A DNA stretch of 5,559 nucleotides, from positions 1 to 5,559 of the forward strand of contig CAMYKE010000358.1 of NCBI GenBank assembly GCA_947258895.1, given 5' to 3'. Positions 1 through 5,559 of the stretch are shown piece by piece. The stretch's first letter is position 1, and the number at the start of each line of letters is the position of its first letter. The DNA comes from an uncultured Pseudomonadales bacterium. GTDB lineage: Bacteria; Pseudomonadota; Gammaproteobacteria; Pseudomonadales; IMCC2047. The translations under genes were made by a program, and so were the position numbers. Below the pieces are notes generated by a model. That model searched no databases. It was not told the DNA's origin and saw only the letters and a program-made list of their open reading frames with translations.

Positions 1-33
1 GGCGACGTTTTACGCGGCGTAAAAATCGTCGCC
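1..33. repeat. Near-perfect inverted repeat covering the gluconokinase stop codon
   Basis: Bases 1-15 pair completely with 17-33 around the central G16, leaving only a two-base bulge (A25, T26). The inner arms TTTTACGC (8-15) and GCGTAAAA (17-24) are perfect. The premature TAA of the kinase (10-12, minus strand) lies in the left arm. The repeat starts exactly at the first base of the window, so its full extent to the left is unknown. Confidence 0.85.
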
Positions 34-140
34 TTCGACAAATCTCCAGCGGAGCGTGGCCGCGAGCGCTCGTGCCAGGGTCGACTTGCCGCTGCCCGAA
101 ACGCCCATGACCACCACCTGTTCCGATTCCACGGCACTGC

Positions 141-144
<4 letters not shown>
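1..144 (-). pseudogene. gntK: Gluconokinase, N-terminal part, interrupted by in-frame stop and cut by window edge
   Basis: Gluconokinase phosphorylates cytoplasmic gluconate with ATP to 6-phosphogluconate, feeding the Entner-Doudoroff and pentose phosphate routes. The 44 codons before the stop carry the P-loop VMGVSGSGKST (about residues 12-22) and the following FVEGDDF segment, which in this family leads into a motif like GD-x-F-HPAENVAKM. I place the start at GTG 142-144, because it overlaps the permease TGA (141-143) as GTGA, typical of translational coupling. A longer in-frame start near 213 would lie deep inside the permease gene. After GDDFYAA the frame meets TAA (10-12), then reads N-V-A before the window ends. 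N-V-A is what the family shows here, so the stop probably replaces a Glu or Lys codon by one base change. A full-length enzyme is usually about 160-180 residues, so a 44-residue product would be inactive. Only three codons lie beyond the stop, so the evidence for a nonsense mutation is limited. An assembly error near a sequence end is possible. Confidence 0.7.
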
Positions 145-1517
<1,373 letters not shown>

Positions 1518-1522
1518 GATGC

Positions 1523-1526
1523 CCTC
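1523..1526 (-). promoter_or_regulatory. Ribosome binding site of gntP
   Basis: GAGG (within GCGAGGG on the minus strand) lies five bases before the ATG at 1515-1517. It supports that start for the permease. Confidence 0.6.
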
Positions 1527-1551
1527 GCTAGGGGATTAACCTCTCTGCTCC

Positions 1552-1580
1552 ATTCTAGTGATGGGGGTAATGAAGCTCAA
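1552..1580 (-). promoter_or_regulatory. Sigma-70 promoter of the gntP-gntK operon
   Basis: On the minus strand, TTGAGC (-35, positions 1575-1580) and TAGAAT (-10, positions 1552-1557) are separated by exactly 17 bases. Each box matches the consensus at four or five of six positions. Transcription would begin near 1545, giving a leader of about 28 bases before the permease ATG, with its ribosome binding site inside. No clear GntR-type operator palindrome was found beside it. Confidence 0.6.
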
Positions 1581-1933
1581 GACAGGCCTGCTGAAACTGG
1601 TCGACTAACAGGGTAAAAGCGTTCTTGACGGCATCCCTGAAAAGACTTGGGCATCGAGAAACCTTACTGACTTTGACCGGGTGCACGATGCCCTGTTGCC
1701 GGGACTACAAAAGCCGGCCCGTGTGGGCATCGCGGGCTTATTGATCCGGAATGCTGGCCGGGCGTCGATGGTTGTGAACGCAGCGGCGAGGGTAGGCCGA
1801 GTGGCGGAGGGACGGAGGGACGTGCATGAAGAAGGTCTCCTCCAATTGTTAATAATAATCACTGCTGTTCCGTTAAAGCTGTTCTAGTAAACTCGCCAAT
1901 ATCCCCGCAATAACCTGTAAGAAAATCAGTAAA
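1581..1933. other. Intergenic region between the divergent gntP and thuA genes, no supported gene
   Basis: About 350 bases between the gntP promoter and the ThuA-domain gene. Open frames exist on both strands (for example plus 1681-1887 from GTG, minus 1605-1862), but none has a recognisable motif or a ribosome binding site I trust. The compositions look like shadow translations or decayed sequence. The segment contains an 8-base tandem repeat, GGAGGGAC twice (1806-1821). From about 1841 it becomes AT-rich, as expected for the promoter region of the downstream gene. TTGTTA at 1846-1851 could be a -35 box, but no good -10 box lies at the right distance, so I do not call a thuA promoter. Confidence 0.5.
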
Positions 1934-2707
1934 ATGAAATGCAAGAAAATTGTAGTTTTTTGCCTGCCGGGTTTGGCACTGGCTTCGGTAACTGCCGTTT
2001 CAGCGCACCCGCCGCAATTCAAGATGCTCCTGTTTGCCAAGACCGACGGCTGGCACCACAAGTCACAAAACGCTGCTGTCACCGCCATCGAAACGCTTGC
2101 CAGGAAACATCATTTTGCCGTCGATTGGCACGAGGATGCTGCGCAAATCAATGCAGAAAACCTGAAACAATATGATGTCATCATGTTCTTGCTCACGACC
2201 GGCAATGTCCTGAACGAGGAGCAACAAACGGCGATGGAGGGATTTATCCGGTCAGGCAAAGGATTTGTCGGCGTGCATAGCGCTTCGGATACGGAATACG
2301 ATTGGGAGTGGTATACCAAAATGGTGGGGCGAATGTTCCACATCCATCCCGCGGTACAATCCGCAAAAATGAAGGTGCTCGATAGAAAGTTTCCCGGCCT
2401 CGCGCGGATGCCCGATGAATTTTTGTGGACCGGAGAATGGTACGAATTCGGCGAAGAAAAGATAAAAGGACTCAACTACCTCTTGAGTGTGGATGAAAAG
2501 ACCTATGACCCCGCCGCGGATTGGGGGCGTGTCTCCGGCGACGGAATGGGCAAATTTCATCCAGTCGCCTGGTATCAGGAATACGATGGCGGACGCGCTT
2601 TTTACAGCGGTCTGGGACATTTGGGTTCCACCTATGCGGACGAGCTGTTTATGGAGCACCTCTACGGGGGAATTTACTGGGCCGCGACGGGCAAGGGCAT
2701 AAGATAA
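1934..2707 (+). CDS. Exported ThuA-domain protein (trehalose utilisation family)
   Basis: A 257-residue member of the ThuA family, whose fold is related to class I glutamine amidotransferases. The N-terminus is a Sec signal peptide: basic MKCKK, a hydrophobic core, and a likely cleavage site after AVSA (residue 24). C10 is not in a lipobox. The mature part is a single ThuA domain (about 30-251) with the typical elements LLFAKTDGWHH (32-42), GKGFVGVHSASDTEYDW (108-124), FHIHP (135-139), HPVAWYQEYDGGRAFYSGLG (209-228) and GGIYWA (245-250). It appears complete. ThuA is named after the rhizobial trehalose genes thuAB, where ThuB oxidises disaccharides to 3-keto forms. ThuA-domain proteins are often found near sugar dehydrogenases, and a role in processing oxidised sugars is suspected but unproven for this protein. 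The start ATG has only a weak purine-rich stretch (TAAGAAA) upstream. The gene converges with the dehydrogenase operon, so co-transcription is not possible. Confidence 0.92.
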   Translation: MKCKKIVVFCLPGLALASVTAVSAHPPQFKMLLFAKTDGWHHKSQNAAVTAIETLARKHHFAVDWHEDAAQINAENLKQYDVIMFLLTTGNVLNEEQQTAMEGFIRSGKGFVGVHSASDTEYDWEWYTKMVGRMFHIHPAVQSAKMKVLDRKFPGLARMPDEFLWTGEWYEFGEEKIKGLNYLLSVDEKTYDPAADWGRVSGDGMGKFHPVAWYQEYDGGRAFYSGLGHLGSTYADELFMEHLYGGIYWAATGKGIR

Positions 2708-2756
2708 AAACTGAAAGCCTGAACGTCCTCTACCGCTGGCCAAGAGCTCGCCGGGT

Positions 2757-2837
2757 ATGAACGGCAAGGAGGCTGGGCGGATACGGGCGTTCATGGACAC
2801 GTTGAGCCGTACCGAACGTTTGATCTTACTGCTGTTA
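2757..2837 (+). pseudogene. Possible 5' fragment of a small sigma-region-4-like gene, cut at a junction
   Basis: From ATG 2757 the plus strand reads MNGKEAGRIRAFMDTLSRTE and then RLILLLL. The part LSRTERLILLLL resembles the start of helix-turn-helix domains of sigma-70 region 4, where a phrase like LSxxERLILxLxY leads into a motif such as LTxxEIA. Here the resemblance ends near 2837, and the frame continues as the antisense of the GMC gene. The break coincides, to within a few bases, with the place where the GMC protein loses similarity on the other strand. AAGAG about ten bases before the ATG could be a ribosome binding site. The fragment is short (27 codons) and the family call rests on memory of the motif, so it remains tentative. 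It could be chance. Confidence 0.3.
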
Positions 2838-4431
2838 CGTCGTGGCACTGGTTATAACCGTTCAGGACAGACGTTTTCGGATCTCTTCCCATCCTGGCGG
2901 TGCCGAGCTCATGGATCGCAATGCCCGGCGGGCGATCCGTGGCCTCCCCGGAGACGTTTTCCAGTCCCGCTTTTATCAGCATTTCCTTGCCGACTTTTGC
3001 GGCATCCTCCATCATCAGCCGTTCATTGTCGGACCAGCGGCAATCGAACACCAGCTGGGGGATGCCCCACTTGTCTTTCAGGCTGGGATGCAGGGCGACA
3101 TGATTTTCAAATCGGGGTAGCATCTCACCCTGTGCGCCCAAATGAAATTTCCATTTGCCCGCCTGGCTCAATCGCGCCTTGAAGTCCGCGCCGAAGCCAT
3201 CCTGTTCCTGTTTATCCTTCCAGCTTTCGCGAGAGGCTCCGCCGTCGAAGGAGAATCCACGCACATAGCCGTTACCATAGCGACCCGGCTCAAACTGGAA
3301 ATTGGGAATCAGCACGCCGGCAGGCCGGCGTCCCCGGTAGTACTCCTCCTCGAAGCCAGGAATGTCGCCCGTTATCCGAGCGTTGTAATTATGGTCCATC
3401 AGGTAGTGGCCGAGCGCCCCGGAGCTGTTAGCGATGCCGTTGGGGAAAGCCCTGGACCTGGAGTTCAGCATGATATGGGTGCTGCCCAGTGTCGAGGCAC
3501 ACAAAAAAATCACCTTGCCATAGTACTCCCGTTCGCTCAGGTCATCATTGTCGACGACCCTGACGCCTTTGACCCGACGGGTTTTTTCGTCATAGATCAG
3601 GCTATCAACCACGCTATTGGGTGCAATGTGCAAATTACCGGTTTTCGCCGCAGCGGGCAGGGTCGAGCTCTGGGTGGAAAAATACGCGCCAAAGGAACAG
3701 CCCTTCTGGCATTCGTTCCTGGCCTGGCACACCACCCGGCCCTGGGAGATATGTAGCTCGGTGGGCCTGGTTAAGTGGGCCGTGCGGCCAATAATGAGGG
3801 TTCGGTCCGGGTAATGTTTCTCGATGGCAGCCTTTATGGCCTTTTCCGGCGCAGTCATCTCAAAAGGGGGCAAGAACTCACTGTCGGGCAGTTGCTGCAG
3901 GCCAGCGGCCTCGCCGCTGATGCCGGCATGCTTTTCGACATGGCTATACCAGGGGGCAAGGTCTTTATATCGGACGGGCCAGTCGGTACCATGCCCGTCC
4001 AGGCTATTGGCGCTAAAGTCGTGATCGCTGAGCCGATAGCATTGTCGGTGCCAGGTCAGGGATTTGCCTCCCAACTGGTTGCCCCGGATCCAGCTAAAGT
4101 TGGTGCCCTCGGCGGTGGTGTAGGGCAGATCCCGGTCGTTGCCAAAGAAGTGCTTGGTGGCATCGTTGAATGCGTAGCATTGCTGCTGGATCTTGTAGCG
4201 TTGTTCCGTTAACAGGTTGTTCACCCTGGTGCGATACGGTTGCTTCCATGGCGGTATGCCTTCGCCGATATAATCTTTTCTGTGTTCGACCACCCTGCCG
4301 CGCTCTATCATCAGGGTTTTCAAGCCCCGCTCGCAAAATTCTTTCGCGGCCCAGCCGCCGGAGATCCCTGATCCCACTACGATCGCGTCAAAGGTTTCGC
4401 TCGACTCTTTTATATACAGGTCATCATTCAT
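2791..4431 (-). CDS. FAD-dependent GMC-family sugar dehydrogenase large subunit, C-terminally truncated
   Basis: A 546-residue GMC oxidoreductase of the type that pairs with a gluconate 2-dehydrogenase subunit 3 protein, as in FAD glucose dehydrogenase and glycoside 3-dehydrogenase complexes. The Rossmann FAD motif is VVGSGISGGWAAKEF (18-32), with the ribose-binding acidic end MIERG (41-45). GNQLGGKSLTWHRQCYR (117-133) is the GMC signature. Cysteines C235, C241 and C245 (C-x5-C-x3-C) lie where relatives carry a Cys cluster that binds a 3Fe-4S centre in the Burkholderia glucose dehydrogenase. HELGTARMG (507-515) holds the expected active-site His. After NGYNQCHDV (524-532), relatives continue with a segment like FVTDGA...NPSLTYMALTAR, supplying a second catalytic residue (Asn) and closing the FAD site. 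Here 14 unrelated residues and a stop follow, so about 40-45 residues are missing. I prefer ATG 4429-4431 over an in-frame TTG at 4458, because GTGAGAAG precedes it. There is no signal peptide; export would be by hitch-hiking on the small subunit. It is probably inactive as it stands. Confidence 0.88.
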   Translation of the reverse strand: MNDDLYIKESSETFDAIVVGSGISGGWAAKEFCERGLKTLMIERGRVVEHRKDYIGEGIPPWKQPYRTRVNNLLTEQRYKIQQQCYAFNDATKHFFGNDRDLPYTTAEGTNFSWIRGNQLGGKSLTWHRQCYRLSDHDFSANSLDGHGTDWPVRYKDLAPWYSHVEKHAGISGEAAGLQQLPDSEFLPPFEMTAPEKAIKAAIEKHYPDRTLIIGRTAHLTRPTELHISQGRVVCQARNECQKGCSFGAYFSTQSSTLPAAAKTGNLHIAPNSVVDSLIYDEKTRRVKGVRVVDNDDLSEREYYGKVIFLCASTLGSTHIMLNSRSRAFPNGIANSSGALGHYLMDHNYNARITGDIPGFEEEYYRGRRPAGVLIPNFQFEPGRYGNGYVRGFSFDGGASRESWKDKQEQDGFGADFKARLSQAGKWKFHLGAQGEMLPRFENHVALHPSLKDKWGIPQLVFDCRWSDNERLMMEDAAKVGKEMLIKAGLENVSGEATDRPPGIAIHELGTARMGRDPKTSVLNGYNQCHDVTAVRSNVRYGSTCP

Positions 4432-4471
4432 CGTCTTCTCACTTGTCTCGTTTCTCAATTCGCCCGTGGTG

Positions 4472-5107
4472 CTAGAAATAATAATCCATCGATCCCCAGG
4501 CCTTTCCTATGGAATCGTAGGGTATTGAGCCCTTGAAACCGCCGGGTACCGGCAGATAGGCCAGCTCCTTGCTGGCCCCTGCCTCGGAGGTGTAATAACC
4601 AAATACGATCTGGCTCTTCAGGAATTTGAACTGTGACCTGTCTTCTTCGTTGAAACCATTGCCCGTCTTCTCGAGGTCCGTGAGCAGGGCGAGTTGCAGG
4701 GCGGTGCTGGTTGCGGAAAACGCCTTCTTGTGTCTCTGCCGGGCAACCTGATTGATCTTCGACAGCACGGCGGCCACCTTTTGCTGGTCCTCCGGTGGGT
4801 AACAATGGTAGAGCTGGTTGTCGATAAACCCGTGGGTGTCGACTTCCGCCGCTCCCGCGGTCTCTGTTTGCGGGATCACCAGCGCGCAGATATCCCGTAA
4901 CAACAGCATGTCCGCCTGGCCGAACAGCTTGCCGGCCCGGCTGGCGCTGTCGGGTTGCGGGGTATAGGCCAGGGCGGTGGAGATGGCATTTCCGCCCAGC
5001 AGTTGGGTGGCCGTCGCGCCACCGACCAACAGGCTCAGGCCAAACAGGAACCCGCGTTTACTTTGGTCATCCGGTGCTAGCGGATCGCAAGTTTTTTCAT
5101 CGCTCAT
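4472..5107 (-). CDS. Gluconate 2-dehydrogenase subunit 3 family protein (small subunit of the GMC dehydrogenase)
   Basis: A 211-residue small subunit that in this family escorts the FAD subunit across the membrane and stabilises it. After a polar N-terminus, SKRGFLFGLSLLVGGATAT (16-34) looks like a twin-arginine signal with Lys in place of the first Arg. The likely cleavage is after STALA (43-47). The family body follows: LLLRDICALVIPQTETAGAAE (68-88) matches the usual pattern of a hydrophobic helix, IP, Thr and GA, and the C-terminal block FGYYTSEAGASKELAYLPVP (169-188) with a final aromatic W204 is typical. The ATG at 5105-5107 is preceded by GGAG with seven intervening bases. It ends 40 bases before the large-subunit ATG, so the two form one transcript with this gene first, the same order as in Burkholderia glucose dehydrogenase. 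A cytochrome c subunit, which follows in that operon, is absent here. The gene seems complete. Confidence 0.9.
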   Translation of the reverse strand: MSDEKTCDPLAPDDQSKRGFLFGLSLLVGGATATQLLGGNAISTALAYTPQPDSASRAGKLFGQADMLLLRDICALVIPQTETAGAAEVDTHGFIDNQLYHCYPPEDQQKVAAVLSKINQVARQRHKKAFSATSTALQLALLTDLEKTGNGFNEEDRSQFKFLKSQIVFGYYTSEAGASKELAYLPVPGGFKGSIPYDSIGKAWGSMDYYF

Positions 5108-5559
5108 ACTATGTCTCCGGCGTTGTCAGTTCGTTGCCACCTCGCGGGCGTCCTGCTTGCGAGTAACGAGGATTAGCGGTCAAAAGCCAGTCTCAGCAGA
5201 ACAGGTTGGTGCCTCGGCGAGGATGGCCCTAATTAGCCTGCTTCGTTTGGTTTGCATTCCGGCTTTTTCGACAGTCATTCGCTTGCCCGGGATCTGAAAC
5301 CAGGTTGTGTCGCTGGCCGGTGCATCGCCGCACCCTGCTGCATGCGCGGGCTCCGGCGGCGGCCATGCCTGTACAAAACGTACCATCGCGACTCGTCCCG
5401 GGGTCGATACCCTCATAGACGAGAGGGGTAGCAAATCGGGACGTTTTTATTATGGCTCTATGTTAATTCACGGAAGCTGGAATATGAAGGGAAGTTCGGT
5501 TTTCAATGGGATAAAATCGGCCCCATTCTGTTAGTTTTGCAAAGTTGAGGTTCAGCCTC
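5108..5559. other. Upstream region of the dehydrogenase operon, no supported gene
   Basis: About 450 bases without a gene I can support. Frames on both strands (minus 5180-5434; plus 5307-5534) have no recognisable motif and irregular composition. The part from about 5425 is richer in A and T than the rest and may hold regulatory sequence. On the minus strand TTGAAA (5502-5507) is a possible -35 box, but the best -10 candidate, CATATT, lies only 15 bases away, so I do not call a promoter. The promoter of the operon must lie in this stretch or beyond the window. Confidence 0.45.
5115..5118 (-). promoter_or_regulatory. Ribosome binding site of the dehydrogenase small-subunit gene
   Basis: GGAG (within CCGGAGAC on the minus strand) lies seven bases before ATG 5105-5107. 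It fixes that start. Confidence 0.6.

Noticed and set aside
1597..1611. GTCGAC-centred palindrome near the gntP promoter as an operator
   Set aside because: Only the central six bases are symmetrical; the flanks do not pair and do not resemble the known GntR operator.
1558..1704. Minus-strand open frame without a clear start, reading DAVKNAFTLLVDQFQQA near its end
   Set aside because: It looks protein-like but is short, has no ribosome binding site or known motif, and its stop overlaps the -10 box of the gntP promoter. It may be a decayed gene remnant, but I cannot support it.
1681..1887. Plus-strand GTG-initiated frame of 68 codons before thuA
   Set aside because: No ribosome binding site or recognisable domain; overlapping frames of similar length on the opposite strand suggest chance open frames in GC-rich sequence.
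2708..2790. Possible bidirectional terminator between the converging ThuA and GMC genes
   Set aside because: I found no stem-loop followed by a T-run on either strand in this gap.
2252..2848. Long minus-strand open frame of 198 codons opposite the ThuA gene
   Set aside because: It is antisense to a complete ThuA domain with all family motifs, and its own translation has no recognisable domain.
3314..3331. Inverted repeat ACGCCGG-CAGG-CCGGCGT
   Set aside because: A seven-base stem with a four-base loop, but it lies inside the GMC coding sequence (encoding GRRPAGV) with no T-run; most likely a by-product of GC-rich codons.
5180..5434. Minus-strand frame of 84 codons upstream of the small subunit
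   Set aside because: Pro/Ala/Arg-rich, no motif, no convincing ribosome binding site, and starts by an alternative codon choice only.
5474..5548. Plus-strand frame reading KLEYEGKFGFQWDKIG and ending in TGA
   Set aside because: Plausible-looking peptide but no start codon or ribosome binding site in frame nearby, and no family I recognise.

Overview
The window looks like a piece of a moderately GC-rich proteobacterial chromosome. A gammaproteobacterium is my best guess, from the style of the proteins and not from any marker gene. It carries sugar and sugar-acid catabolism genes, and at least two of its coding regions look damaged.

Layout: (1) Positions 1-1580, minus strand: a gluconate-uptake operon. 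A good sigma-70 promoter (1552-1580) drives an intact GntP-family permease (141-1517). The permease stop overlaps the GTG start of a gluconokinase (reading leftward from 144), which is cut by an in-frame TAA at 10-12 and by the window edge. (2) Positions 1581-1933: non-coding, no convincing gene. (3) Positions 1934-2707, plus strand: an intact, exported ThuA-domain protein. (4) Positions 2708-2840: a short stretch that seems to contain a genomic junction. It holds the first codons of a possible sigma-region-4-like gene (plus strand) that runs into the 3' end of a GMC gene (minus strand). (5) Positions 2791-5107, minus strand: a two-gene unit, promoter-proximal small subunit (gluconate 2-dehydrogenase subunit 3 family, 4472-5107) followed by the FAD-binding GMC oxidoreductase large subunit (2791-4431). 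(6) Positions 5108-5559: upstream region with no supported gene.

How the genes could work together: the small and large subunits belong to the membrane/periplasmic FAD sugar dehydrogenase type (glucose 1-dehydrogenase or glycoside 3-dehydrogenase). ThuA-domain proteins often sit beside such dehydrogenases and are thought to act on oxidised (3-keto) sugars. GntP and gluconokinase would import gluconate and feed it as 6-phosphogluconate into central metabolism. Periplasmic oxidation followed by uptake is therefore a plausible theme, but substrates cannot be read from sequence.

The most notable observations are signs of decay or rearrangement. The GMC protein loses its conserved C-terminal segment exactly after its HDV motif, including the Asn-Pro active-site region. 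The gluconokinase stop codon lies inside a near-perfect 33-base inverted repeat that begins at base 1. Both could be real mutations or assembly artefacts, and read mapping would separate these. I found no clear new biological system.
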